Origin: Rhizophagus sp. LPA8_4_AMF
Lineage: Eukaryota; Glomeromycota; Glomeromycetes; Glomerales; Glomeraceae
Length of the DNA: 51,585 bases
Direction: 5' to 3'
Assembly (NCBI GenBank): GCA_021464525.1
Contig: JADRCO010000120.1
Location: forward strand, 1-51,585
The position numbers and the translations under genes were made by a program. Shown in pieces: positions 10,481-21,914 of the stretch. Numbering within the stretch: position 1 is the stretch's first letter; each line of letters begins with the position of its first letter. The notes under the pieces are model-generated. The model made no database searches, had not been told where the DNA came from, and worked only from the letters and a program-made list of their open reading frames with translations.

Positions 10481-11955
10481 AAAAATTAATACAAGAAAAA
10501 AGAGATCCTTTTAACATGAAGGGTTTATCACGTGATCAAATTGTAAATTTTCGGGCAAATTTAATATGATTTTTTTTAAAATATATTATTAATTTTATTT
10601 TACTGTGTATCATGTACCAATCAAGTATTTTGTGACAAATTTTCGAAGATTTTCTTAAAATACATTCAATAAGCTCAAAAAATCAATTCTTCAAATTTAG
10701 AATTATTTCTATGCACAATGGATTCGGACTATTAGTAATTTTATTAAGTACCTTATCCCCAAAATCAATTATAAAATAGTGTCGGATTGCCAAATCAAAT
10801 AAATATGATTTTGATAATATTGAAGTATATATGCTCATAATCAGTTCAAGCATTAAAAAGTTCTTATATTATACAATCAAAAAAATACATAACTATAAAT
10901 TGAATATTTATTTTAAAAAGATGCGAAAATATACAAATTTAATTAAACCAATCAAATAAAGACTTTAGTTATTTGGTATGAAGTTGATTTATTCGGTATT
11001 GCGTAATTTATAATGCCAATTACAGTACACCCAAAAATTCATAAAATTAGCTGTCAATCTGTCACTCTGTAATAATAATCAATTTTGGAGTTTTGAAATT
11101 CAGTTACCTTATTTTTTGGGGTCTGGTACGAAGGTACGATATATATATATAAAAGGTATGGTCCGTATAGGGATGCCAATAGTTCGGTTATAACCAGTTT
11201 TTACCGGTTCGGTTATCGGTTCAGCTCCAGTCCAAGACCGACCGGTTAACCGTCGGTTTTATATATAAAAAAAAAACGATCAAAAAACCGATCGGCTAAT
11301 TGTAAAATTTTTAATATTCAGAAAAAAAAAATATTTTTTTTTTTTTTATTGAGAAATACCATAAAAATTATAATTTTAGTGTTTTTAAGTATAGTATTCT
11401 CACTTTTGAAATTATCGGAAAAACTTAAATTTTACGCGTTGATCACGTGATTTTTCGTTTTTCTGAAAAATCGCAAAATCGACGTTATTATTGTAAAAAA
11501 AATTATTCAGATTAAAAAACAAATATGACTAAACTTTCTAGCATTATTTTATTCGGTTTTGCAGTAGGTTTGGAATCGGGTTTGCAGTTCAGTTTTATCG
11601 GTCGGTTTTGCGGTCGGTTCGGTTTTGGTTGAAAACTGCAGTTTTACAGCCGATTTCAAAAAGGTCGGGACACTTAGCAAATTTTAAAGAACTCGGAAAT
11701 ATTCGGTAAAGCTCAAAATAAGATAAAATTATACCACCATTCTCGGAACAGTACTCCAAAATTAGCGTATATTTTGATTTTATATCAAACTTTACCGAAT
11801 ATTTCCGAGTTCTTTAAAATTTGCTAAGGGTCCTGACATTTTTGAAATTAGCTGTAAACCCGAAACCGAACCGAACAGACCGTTGGCCCGTATGCGATAT
11901 ATGGATTATGTATTATAAAGGGGTATGTTGATGAAATAATTGTTTAGGCTTTGAT
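10481..11955. other. Spacer between units 2 and 3 holding an inserted element
   Basis: No gene. Bases 11025-11110 resemble 22840-22915 in front of unit 5, and similarity resumes at about 11960 against about 22930. The roughly 850 bp between are extra in unit 3 and contain the CGGTT-rich element described separately. Confidence 0.45.
11170..11889. mobile_element. CGGTT-rich fold-back element inserted in unit 3
   Basis: The outer ends are roughly inverted (left GGGATGCCAATAGTTCGGTT; right read inward GGGCCAACGGTCTGTTCGGTT) with CGGTT/AACCG phrases near both ends. Inside, a strong inverted repeat pairs about 11600-11711 with 11790-11883; its core arm TTAGCAAATTTTAAAGAACT is matched exactly and continues into 'cggaaatattcggtaaag'. 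It is absent from the equivalent point before unit 5. The flanks GTATA/GTATG are at best an imperfect target duplication. No coding capacity. Confidence 0.5.
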
Positions 11956-12765
11956 CTTTTAAATGTAAAAATTAAAAATAATTTATGAAGTTTATTCATA
12001 TCAAAACAATCGTATTCCTTAACGCTCTATTCATTAGTTTTTTCATCAGTCATGTGATAAAGAAAAAAATAACAATTATGGTAGTTTATTAATGTTGCGA
12101 ATAAACATCTGATGTTTAAAAAAAATGAGCCGCAGTAGTCACGTTTTGATCACGTTGGACTCCCTGACTGCTGATTACGGTGTACTATACGCGACGGTGT
12201 TTAATTTGAATGAAATGAAAAATGATAGAATTCTGAAATTGCAATTTCGAAATTTCGATTGAATGAATTTTGAAATTTCGATCGATTTTTACAAAAGGAA
12301 AACAATTTAAATTTTATTACTATAATAGGAAATTGTAATCAAAAATTTTGACATCACACCTTTTCTAAAAAAAGAGAGTTTTGGTAATACAAAATGTTTG
12401 TGCAATGTAGATCTTAACAAAATCTTAAGACGTTTCCAAAAAAAATTTTTAAAACATTGTTTCACCTACTTCAAATGTTTCTCTTTCAGCTGTATCCAAA
12501 TCATCAAAATCTTTTGTATCATGTTTATCTCCAGGAAAAGCAATTTGACTACTCAGGATTTGTCACTTTGATTTAAACGCTCACCACAATACTGTAGATC
12601 TCATAACGGAAACCACTTCAACATATAAGTGACGGTATTAATTAAAATTTCTTTAATTTAATTATTACAAGATATAAATTTTTATTAATGTAATTATATT
12701 TATACATCCTGCGAAAAATTAGCAACTTCTGTAACTCTCAAATATTTATATTCAATATGACAGTA

Positions 12766-12797
<32 letters not shown>

Positions 12798-13129
12798 AAA
12801 AATTTAAATTTTTTCCTATCAATTGGTAATAACTGAATACACAATTAATTAAATAACAAATGGATAAGGGCATTTATTAAACTTAAATTATTTTATCATT
12901 TTATTTAGATTTTTTTTTATTATTTGGTTTCTTAATAGCACTTATTCTTAATCAAAACCTACCGTTAAAATTCATGAACAAATTTTGTGACAAATAACGA
13001 AAAAGTCGAAAAAAATTTGTATGCTGTATGTATATATATATATTTTTTGTACTTTAAAAAAAAAACCAATAATTTGAACTTAATCTTATATAAACTTATT
13101 GCATATAATGTAAAAGATAATAATCATAG

Positions 13130-13510
13130 TAATGATAAGAAAAAGGGGTGCCTAATATCATCAAATAGACGATATTAAACCGGGATGCTTGTCAAAAGTA
13201 GAATATTAAACAGGGATATTCGTCGAAAAAGAAGAAAGGAATGACTAATATCATCAAATAGACGAAAAAAGTAGGATATTAACCTGGGATGCTAAGAAAG
13301 GAATGCCAACTCATCAATAATATAATCAAATAGACGAAAAAATAAAATATTAAACCGGAATAATTGTATATTTGTCGAAAAAAGAATAAGAAATGCCAGC
13401 ACATCAACGACATCGAATAAACGAAAAAGGTAAAAGAAGAAATTTAAATAAAAGTTTTGATAATAATCGAATTAAAAAAAAAGGCTATAATAATAACGGC
13501 TAATAGGAAC
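13130..13510. repeat. Degenerate minisatellite 3' of HMG copy 3
   Basis: About six irregular copies of a 45-70 bp phrase are present: 'atgcc a(g/a)c(a)catcaa(c/t)', then 'caaata(g/a)acgaaaaa', then 'aatattaaaccggga'. Part of the phrase ('ctcatcaactatgtcatta') is the sequence coding the tail of the adjacent HMG gene. The array and the coding tail therefore appear to be one continuum. Confidence 0.55.
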
Positions 13511-13514
13511 ACGG

Positions 13515-13964
13515 TTAATAAAAATAATAACAATTATTGAAAAAATCGTAATAATAATTATAATTATATCCGAAATAAGGATCAAAGTATATCGACTCAT
13601 CAACTATGTCATTATTGATAGGTGGTGATGAAGAGGAGAAATTTTCGTGTATAATTACTAGTGAGTCATTTCGCCTTATCTCTCTCAGCCGTTTTTCTAC
13701 CAGGCCAGAGAGTCTTTTATAAGCTTGTTTTACTTCAGAAGGCTCTTCGGTCCAAGACGAACTTATTTGAGGCGAAATTTTGGTCATAGAAATATTTTCA
13801 CCGATTATTTTCTTGAGTTCCTTTATGTATGCCAATCTATAAATGAAAAATTGATTTGGAGCTTTCGATCGTAGTCTATCCTCAGATCTACGGCTTAAGA
13901 TCTCTTCGACAGTCAATTCCGGTGGATAAGGTACGTTGATGTGTGGAAATTCGTTGGCATTCAT
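13515..13964 (-). CDS. MATA_HMG-type HMG-box protein, copy 3
   Basis: A 149-residue single-exon gene, the shortest of the five. The box (about 35-100) reads APNQFFIYR..., SPQISSSWTEEPSEVKQAY and RLSGLVEKRLREIRRN, with the core Trp present. The proline tract is cut to SSSSPPINN and the tail (YFGYNYNYYYDFFNNCYYFY) is Asn/Tyr-rich. The start context ATGAATGCC keeps the family's second residues (MNANE) as in copy 4. Its promoter is almost identical to that of copy 2 although the tails differ, which points to recent duplication or conversion of the 5' half. Confidence 0.87.
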   Translation of the reverse strand: MNANEFPHINVPYPPELTVEEILSRRSEDRLRSKAPNQFFIYRLAYIKELKKIIGENISMTKISPQISSSWTEEPSEVKQAYKRLSGLVEKRLREIRRNDSLVIIHENFSSSSPPINNDIVDESIYFDPYFGYNYNYYYDFFNNCYYFY

Positions 13965-14030
13965 ATTAAAAATTATAATGATTTTTTTTTTTACAAAAAA
14001 ATAAGGGTTGTTTAAGCAAGATGGAAGGAA

Positions 14031-14070
14031 TATTTATATACACTTTTTTAAGTTTCGGAATTAAATTCCG
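14031..14070 (-). promoter_or_regulatory. Core promoter of HMG copy 3
   Basis: Minus-strand TATATAAATA (14031-14040) and the perfect dyad CGGAATTTAATTCCG (14056-14070), 92 bp upstream of the start. Confidence 0.55.
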
Positions 14071-15420
14071 ATTATGCTTATGATGTAAAAAAAAAAATGA
14101 ATTAATAGGAGATAAATGGTTCTATTATATTATAATACTGTATATTATTTCTTATCTACGTGTAAATCGGTTCAAGAGGTGATATAAATGATATTCTGCA
14201 CTGTATTATATAATAATATACGCCAAAGCTTACATTATATCAATTGATTTTGATACTATTCAGTATGTTATATATCTATTTCATCTGAACTTTTTAAGAA
14301 GACGCGCTATTCCATTACTTTATTAAATTAAAATAAATTGTGGAACGAGTGACAGATTACACTTTTTAACTTTGTGAGCTTTCAACCCCATTATATGGGC
14401 TGGTTTTTTATAAGATATTCTAAAAGTATCATATATCTTTCTATCAACAATATCTTTGACTTTATTTATTTTTACTTTTGCTATTTCGTCAAATGCATTA
14501 CGATATTTTTTATTTAGCGTAGTTTATATCTCGTTTCTGATCAATCAATCCAAATTTTTTATTCATATGGTAATTAAGATATGAATTATTATGGTTGTTG
14601 ATATTTGTATCAATACCTCTTATTATGATTTTCAGATATTATAAAGTTCCGAAGATCACTTATTCTTGTGTTACCTTCGGTTCGTTCTAGAAACTTAAAA
14701 TAGTTATGCAAGATGACACAAGGTACGCAAAATAATTTTCATAAGATTTGGTTCTTCTTTCAATCAATAATTTCCAAATAAATGTATGTATATTATTCTC
14801 ATGATTTTTAATTTATTTACAAATCTGCATTGGTGACACATTTTTATTATAACGCATCAAATTTAATTAATTTCATGTTTTGCACCTTAACTAGATTTGG
14901 AAATTTTACTTTGAATAACCACGAAAATAATTTATTGCAAAGAATCGAATTTACATTATAATTTACTAACGATTTTTGATATAAAAGATTGTTTAATATC
15001 TACTCCATTCAGCCTAATGGCCTAATGAAATGAATAATAAGTGTAATTTAACCATAATAATAAAAGCAATTATTTTATAATAACAATTTATGATAACTGT
15101 ACTTTAAAATCTTTCTTAAAATTTTACTTTATAATTTTTACAAATATGGTAGGTTTTTAAAGAACAATTTGAATTTTTTTTCATATTGATGCAATAAAAT
15201 ATTGGTTGAAAGTAATGCTTAAAAGTTTCATTTTACTAAACTTATTAGTCAACATGCAGCCGACGCGCGTATTTGAAAAAATATAAAATGATTGTCATGT
15301 ATACCATTTATAGCTAGATTAAACTCAATTGATGCTTTATGACATGTCGCTACTTTCCGCAACCAAGCAGGTCATAAATGTGTATTGCATGAATGTACAT
15401 TAAGTTGAATTTTAATGAAT

Positions 15421-16680
15421 TTTTTTTCGTTCAAGTGATCAAACAGCAGTCTGCTGAATTAAACCAAATTAAAACCAAATATTTAATCTTTTATAAAAAA
15501 AATGTATATCAAATATTGACCCAATTGTTCAAAAGATTACTTTTACCACTTTTACCTGTATTCTAAAAGGTTGTCTGATTTAACAAATTTTTAGCTCAGA
15601 AAAATAAAAGTAATCATATGACCAAATAAAATGCACAAAATTGTTCACGCGATCAAAATTAAAATTATGAGCGCCTATATTAATTCTATTTATTTTTATC
15701 TTATTAAATATTCCACCATTTATTCATGAGAAATTTCGTATTCTTATTTGCTTATTTAATTACAATAGATTCCATAAACAATTTAGAGAAAGTTAGGAAC
15801 ATAATATTTAACATATGTTTTGTATGTAAGAGATCTGTATTATTTTTTTTTTTAGAAAAAAGGTCCCAAAATTCTTTTTTTTTATTGTTTATTTATTAGG
15901 AGGAAACAGAATATGATTATATTAATAACTACATTGCAGGTTTCAGAATTTACAATTTGCGATTTCTCCATTTTTTTTTAAAAAATTTTTGACGATGATC
16001 TTCCACTAAGATTGGAATTGTGTAAATCCCATGTTAAAAAAACTTAAAAAACCAAATTGATAGTCGAAACCGTACATATTGACGATTTTTTTGTTTGTTA
16101 CATATATATAAACAAGGCGCAGTGAGGCCGGTCTTGAAAAGACAAAATTTATATATGAAAATTTTATCACGTGACTACAGAATGTAATTTTATTGGCGAA
16201 CTAATGCTTTTTTTATATTGTTTATTATTCGTGTGTTGTCTCAGAAAAATAAATTTAGTAGTAAAAATAAAAAGTACTATTTAAAATTCTTTTTTTAATA
16301 CCAATTAGTTTTTATCATTTTTTGTTACATAATTTTAACAAATTTTTTTCTAGCATATCAAGTTTCTTCGAGTGATGCATTGTGCTGAAACTTTTTCACC
16401 GATTTATGTTTTTGATAACCTAGATTTCATTTCAAAATCTGTCTTCCCTCCAATCAGATGATAAGTGTAAAAACCTTTCCCAATATTTCAAAATTTCTTT
16501 CTTTCTTTTTTTTTTAGTAACGCATTCTTTATTAATACAAATCTAAAAATTAGATAACAATACAATAAAAGAATACATAGCAAAAATACGATGCAAGAAA
16601 GTATAATTCGCTATAATTAAATATGCTATTTTACCAGAACTATAAAGAATTAAAACGTATTCTAACTATCTACTCTATTT
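15421..16680. other. Spacer between units 3 and 4, left part
   Basis: AT-rich DNA with no supported frame. The only GC-richer patch is 'aaggcgcagtgaggccggtcttg' at about 16115-16137; it does not fold into a tRNA or match an rRNA that I recognise. Confidence 0.35.
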
Positions 16681-16689
16681 TTTTTTCTT

Positions 16690-17720
16690 ATTCTTTTTTT
16701 TATTTTTATTGTTACCCTTCTTTGTCTGTAAACTGATACCTCCTTCTGTACCTTCTAATACACGCTTCTTACCCTCTTTTTTAATGCTCGAAGAAGCTCC
16801 TGCTTCTTTATCATTATTCTTTTCAGGCATTTCAGGAACCGCTAACCTTTTGGAGCAAGCCGCGTTAACGCCATTGTATAACTTAACATCCTTTTAAGAA
16901 ATGAATCTGTCATAGGCTTTAACTGTTCCACCTTACGACTGAAGTTTAGACTTAAATTCCTCAAAACTATCGTCCATTTCTTTCTGCCATTTTTTAAGAC
17001 TTTCACAATTCCTCAAATTTCCAATTACATTCACAACTCCTTCGGGTGACGTATATTCTTTTATGAAAGTTGTCAACGGTGGATCTGGATTTTCATCCAA
17101 CAAGTTCTTTCTAAATTTATTAATCGTGTCGACTACCTCGTCCGTATCTACTATTACATTTTCTCCATAATGATTATTTGGGTTTGTTGGGTCAGCATGT
17201 TCCTTTCCTTCTACCAAGATATTATCCCAATTCATCGAAGGTGTGGTTGTCTTGTCTTGATCCATAGGCGTTGAATGTTTACTTGAACGATTTCACCTTC
17301 TTTCATGATCGATGAACGTGGTAGCAAAGCTCTCTCTTCTTGTCGTGAATAATACAAGCTCTATCCTTACCCTCAGGTTCTATTGATCGCTCGATCGCAA
17401 TCTTTAATTGTTCTTCATCTCTAAAATTGGCTAAAAAGTCTCTACTTTTTCCAAAACGTACGTATTTTCCATATTCGAAGACATAATCTCCTTTCACCAC
17501 GTGACCACGTCTTGAAGTTAATTCGTATTATTTACTTTATAGGCCTTAAATTTGCATTGTTCTTTAGTGTTCTTTGACTGTAAAGTGGCCTGGGAACCAA
17601 TGAAGTTGTGTAACATTCGCATTTTTATCGTTGCCAATATACACGTCCACTTTCCATTTTTTTTGCCAACAAAATTTTCCTCATGTCCTCTTTTCTAAGT
17701 ACATTTCAGCACGTACCGTT
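16690..17720 (-). pseudogene. Unrecognised coding fossil, possibly of mobile-element origin
   Basis: Several open stretches lie on the minus strand with GC content and codon use unlike the surrounding DNA. One of 110 residues (16933-17265) is acidic and rich in D, N, E and K. One of 65 residues (17303-17500) contains the phrase YGKYVRFGKSRDFLANFRDE. A very basic Lys/Asn-rich tail lies near 16690-16830. The stretches follow one another on one strand as in a decayed longer gene, and the whole is broken several times. No reverse transcriptase, integrase, transposase or other diagnostic motif is visible, so the family is unknown. It sits between HMG units 3 and 4 and is not repeated in the others, which suggests insertion. 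Confidence 0.4.
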
Positions 17721-17869
17721 GATTTTTTATTATAATACGTCTTTCAAAATTTTTGATTTGCAAACTTATATATAGTATAATAGCAAAACCTTTATATAAG
17801 GATAATAAATGATTACTTTAAATTGCTAATTATAAAAATTCACAGAGCCCTAGTTAGAAAACCTTTTAA

Positions 17870-18005
17870 TGTATAGTTAAAGTTCATAATACGTTCTATA
17901 CCAAATATAAACAAATAAACGACAATACATAATTCTCTTGGTTAATCTTACACACAATCCACATGTTCTTAGGAAAAAATGTCGTTATGATAATATAACC
18001 CGCAG
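17870..18005. repeat. Dispersed repeat shared with 46525-46800
   Basis: The phrases 'agttaaagttcataata', 'ctataccaaatataaacaaa' and 'ttaggaaaaaatgtcgtta' recur in the same order at about 46530-46795 ('aattaaagttcataatatt', 'ctatacct..aatataaacaaat', 'ttaagaaaaaatgtcgtta'). The second copy lies directly upstream of the small-protein gene at 46847. The spacing differs between copies and the nature of the repeat is unknown. Confidence 0.35.
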
Positions 18006-18702
18006 TAAACTGGAAAATCGCGTTACGCGTTATTTTATTTAGGCCATATGACTTCGTAAAATATACCTATTGGTCATACGTTAAATATTGGGCTACTTGC
18101 CACAGTAGATCTTATAACGGAAACCATTTCAACATGTAAGTAGAATTTCTTTTACAAGTTATAATTTTTATTAGTTGTACATCAGAGGAAAACTTATAAC
18201 TTCTACAACTTCTCAAATATCTAATTCTTTGATTATACAATAAGGAAATTTAAAGTCACTTAATAAATAAGTGTGCATAGTAGACGTAAATTATATTTTA
18301 TTTTTGACAATCTTAAAAGGAAAGTTATACCGACAATATGAATATATCTTAATAATTGCGTGTTGTGTATAATATATACAGTATGTATATATTATTTTTT
18401 TTTAAAAAAAAGAGTCTTTTGAGCATAGTTATATTAATTGTAGAAATTAAAAAAGGCTTGATTATTAACACTGAATAAAAAAATGATAAACATAATAAAA
18501 AGGTTGCCAATCAACTATATCAAGTGGTAAACAGCCGAAATAATAATAAAAAATGTTGATTATTAAAATGGATAATAGGAAAATAATAATAATCGCGATA
18601 ATCGAATCCTGGCTCATCAACTATACCAAATCGAAGAAACGTAAAATAAGTGATCATAGTCGAAATAAGGATATAAAAACGTCGGTTAAGTTAAAAAAAA
18701 TG

Positions 18703-19173
18703 CTAACAGAAATAATAACAATTATTGTAATGATCATAGTAATAATGATCGTAGAAATAAGGATAAAATATCGGTACATCAATTTCATCAATTATTTTAC
18801 TATCGTCAGGTGGACTAGGTGGTGGTGGTGATGGTGGTGGTTGAGAAAAGTTTTCGTGTATGATTACTAGAGTATCATTTTGTCTTATTTCCTTCAACCG
18901 TTTTTCTACCAGGCCAGAGAGACTTTTATAGGCTTGCTTTACTTCAGGAGACTCTCCGGACCAAGACGAACTTATTTGGGGTGAAATTCTGGTCATAGAG
19001 ATATTTTCACCGATTATTTTCCTGAGTTCTTTTATGTACGCCAACCTATAAATGAAAAATTGATTTGGAGCTTTCGATCTCAGTTTCTCATCGGATCTTC
19101 GACTTAAGATATCTTCAACAGTCAATTCTGGTGGATAAGGTACGTTGATGAGTGGAATTTCGTTGGCATTCAT
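18703..19173 (-). CDS. MATA_HMG-type HMG-box protein, copy 4
   Basis: A 156-residue single-exon gene. The N-terminal signature is PYPPELTVEDILSRRSDEK, and the HMG-box-like region spans about residues 35-99 with W71 as the core Trp and GESPEVKQAYKSL. The proline tract is long (PPPSPPPPSPP) as in copies 1 and 5, but the box is of the inner type (SPQISSSW), a mosaic of the two groups. The tail ends CYYFC rather than CYYFY. The plus-strand frame 18553-18831 overlaps it antisense and arises from the repeat DNA. Confidence 0.87.
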   Translation of the reverse strand: MNANEIPLINVPYPPELTVEDILSRRSDEKLRSKAPNQFFIYRLAYIKELRKIIGENISMTRISPQISSSWSGESPEVKQAYKSLSGLVEKRLKEIRQNDTLVIIHENFSQPPPSPPPPSPPDDSKIIDEIDVPIFYPYFYDHYYYDHYNNCYYFC

Positions 19174-19216
19174 ATTAAAAATTATAATGATTTTTTTTAA
19201 AAAAAAAAGATGAAGG

Positions 19217-19262
19217 CTATTTAAGCACTTTTAAGTTTCGTAAGTTTCGGAATTAAATTCCG
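19217..19262 (-). promoter_or_regulatory. Core promoter of HMG copy 4, TATA weakened
   Basis: The dyad CGGAATTTAATTCCG (19248-19262) is intact 75 bp upstream of the start. The TATATAAAT of copies 2 and 3 is replaced by TTAAATAG (minus strand, 19218-19225), apparently after a short deletion. The word 'aagtttcg' is duplicated beside it (19233-19249). Confidence 0.45.
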
Positions 19263-20817
19263 ATTATGCTTATGAATAAAATTCTTTGATGATGCAATCC
19301 GAGTTTCAGTAGTTTTTTATGTACAATTACGGATAACTGGTTCTAGTATACTATATATTAAACCGGTTTTTACGTAGATAGAGGTGATTAAATGATATCC
19401 TGCATTATAATGATCGAATATAGTGTTATTGATAATATATACTATTTTAACGAAACTTATTATATCAGTTTAATGTATTATATATCTACTTCATCCGAAA
19501 TTTTTAAGAAGTCCTATTCTTTATTAAATTAAATTGTGGAACGAGTGACAGATTACACTTTCAATTTTGTTACATTTATGTGAACTTATAACCCCATTAT
19601 TTGGGCTTTGTATATATATTTTGTTTCTTATAAAATTACTATAAAATTATCATTTTTGTCTTAATATTATATCCTCGCATCACTGTGATTATTAGACAGA
19701 TTTCATTAAAAAAAATAAAGTTATTGATCATACACTAATACATATTACCGCTGATCATTTCATTCATACTCTAATTGTTATGAATATAGTATTAGGCTTG
19801 TTGTTGATATTTGTACTATATCTCTTATTATTATTTTTTCGGATAAAATCACAATGTTTTACATGATTCAATGGCATAAACGATTGTTGTCGATTATAAT
19901 CGACACGGAGAAGCTCTTTCACGATTCTTTATAGAAAAGCTTAAAATGGTAAATAATTAGATAATAAAAGATGACACAAGATCCGTAAGATAATTTTTCA
20001 CAAAAGTTAGTTCTTTCTTCAATTTCCAAATATATAAAGATGTAGAGTTTTTTTTATGTAGCATGATCTTTGAACAAATAGATTTGTAAATTTTTCATTT
20101 TGAATAAATCAGGAAAATAACCTGGGCGATTTTCATAAATTTAATAAGAAACGGAAACCGTTATTAAATCCGAAATGTTTTTATACATTTTGTGTCACCT
20201 TTGCGTAAAAAAATATGATTCTTTATTACATATCGGGCTAACTATCGATTTTTTCATAAAAGATTGTTCCATATACCTATTTAATTTAGCCTAATGAATA
20301 GAATAGTGAATGAATTTTTGCATAACGAGATACAATTATATCATAACAAAAACGTGTGATATAATAAAATTTTACTTTGTTATTTTTTACTGAATATAGT
20401 AGGCTATAATAGCAATTAAAAATTTTTCACATTGATGCAAAACCTACAGGTTGAAAGTAATTCAGTGAATAACTTTTCTTATTAAACTTATTAGTCATTA
20501 TGGTTTTTAAAATTATGCTGACTCGCGAAAATGATTACCAAAAATAGATAGATTAACGTACTGCATGCAGTATGTCTTCGCTGTTCTCCGTAACCAGCCA
20601 AATCATAAATTTGTATCAACGTTTTATAGTAATTTAGCTGTTAGTATAATGTTAACAGATAATGAAATTAATGAAGTTTTTTTTGTTCAGATGATCAACA
20701 TAAAAAATTCGCTGTCTAAGACAATATTTAATTTTTCGTAAAAAAATCATCAAAATTGACCTACCAGTCCAAGAAAAAATATCTTATTTGTTTATATAAG
20801 GTGTTACTTAAACCTGC

Positions 20818-21914
20818 TGTATGGTATGGTTTTTTTATATGTGCACTGTATGGATTTAATCTATAGTATGCACCCCTATAAAAAATTTTTATCCGTTATT
20901 ACTGTAAAAACTCCGTAAAAATAATCCTTTCATGGATCGATTCACGGAAAATGTAAATAATTCGGTAAATTCCGTGATATAGGGTTATTAATTCCAGAAA
21001 TATGAACTTTTACGGGAAAAACATGGATAAAAATTTATCGACTTTTTTATAGGCAAAAATCCATACAGACTTGTATATTCACAAAAAATTAAAAATTAAT
21101 TCTACTAAAATTAATGAGAGTCATTTATAACTAAGCCTCAATTTCCAAATTACAGTCAGCTCTCTATAAATGCACACCTCTTATCTAATTTTGTAATAGT
21201 GAATTTAGAGAGGTACGGTGTGCATTTATAGAGGGTAAATAACTAGAGATCACATAAGCTTGGAACAGAGCCAGAGGCGTATTTAGGGAGCGTATATATA
21301 ATAGGTGCATTTATAAAGAGTACATTTATGGAGAGTTCCCTATAAAAAATTTTTATCCGAATATTTCCATTATTTCTCCGAGTCTTCCGTAAAAATTCCG
21401 TGAAAATGATACATTCACGGAAAAAACATGGAAAGATAAAACACGGATCGAATCTTTTACAGGGGTTGATTGTATAAATCAACTTATAAAATTAATCTCA
21501 CGGTACATTAAACTTGTTAAGCTGATTTTTAACATTTGTTTTAAAAGCTTTACACAGTTATTTAATAAACCAATATAATTATTAATCTATAGAATTTTGG
21601 AAGAAAGTTAAATATAGACAATATTAATTTTTATTTCAAATTCTTTAAAAGAGATATTGGTGACTATTCAATCCCTGTAAAAAAAGTCGATCCGTTTTTA
21701 TATTCCATCTTTTTTCCGTAAAAGGCTCAAATTTCCGGAATTAATAACCTTATATCCCGGAATTTATCGAATTATTTTCATTTTCCGTGAAAGGCTCATA
21801 TTTACGGAGTTTTTACAGAAATAACGGATAAAATTTTTTATAGGGTAATTAATCATAAGTATGCGAAAAACAATACAAACCATACAGTGCATACATAAAA
21901 AACCATACCATACA
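20818..21914. mobile_element. Fold-back element with about 240-bp arms
   Basis: A left arm (20818-21056) and a right arm (21669-21914) are imperfect inverted copies. Both start TGTATGGTATGG, continue with a TGCACTGTATGG word, and later share TATAAAAAATTTTTATCCGTT-like and ATTCCGTGATATAGGGTTATT-like stretches. A third, direct, partial copy lies at 21335-21475. There is no coding capacity and no clear target duplication. The centre carries a separate small hairpin (21151-21235). Confidence 0.6.
21151..21235. mobile_element. Nested pogo/Tigger-like hairpin
   Basis: The left end CAGTCAGCTCTCTATAAATG has the CAGTC start and T(A)TAAATG style of Tc1/mariner (pogo) ends. The inverse, GTGTGCATTTATAGAGGG, closes an 85-bp hairpin. 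A further partial copy (GGTGCATTTATAAAGAG) lies at 21303-21319. It is nested inside the fold-back element, so it inserted later or was captured by it. Confidence 0.45.

Larger units (their letters stand above)
11960..15420 (-). repeat. HMG duplication unit 3
   Basis: The left part matches unit 5: 'ttatttatgaagttt', 'gactccctgactg', 'ttacggtgtact'. It also matches unit 4 ('ataacggaaaccacttcaac', 12605). The right part matches unit 2 through 'aggttgaaag'-like and 'tatagctagat' phrases to about 15410. It is the longest left extension seen apart from unit 5. Confidence 0.6.
18095..20640 (-). repeat. HMG duplication unit 4
   Basis: It begins with 'gtagatcttataacggaaac', shared with units 3 and 5. 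It ends around 'gcatgcagtatgtcttcgct' and 'ccgtaaccagccaaatcataa', comparable to 15350-15390 in unit 3. The poly-pyrimidine and AAT-rich stretches differ most between units. Confidence 0.6.

Noticed and set aside
18553-18831. 92-codon plus-strand frame
   Set aside because: Antisense to the tail of HMG copy 4 and to its 3' repeat; composition follows the repeat.
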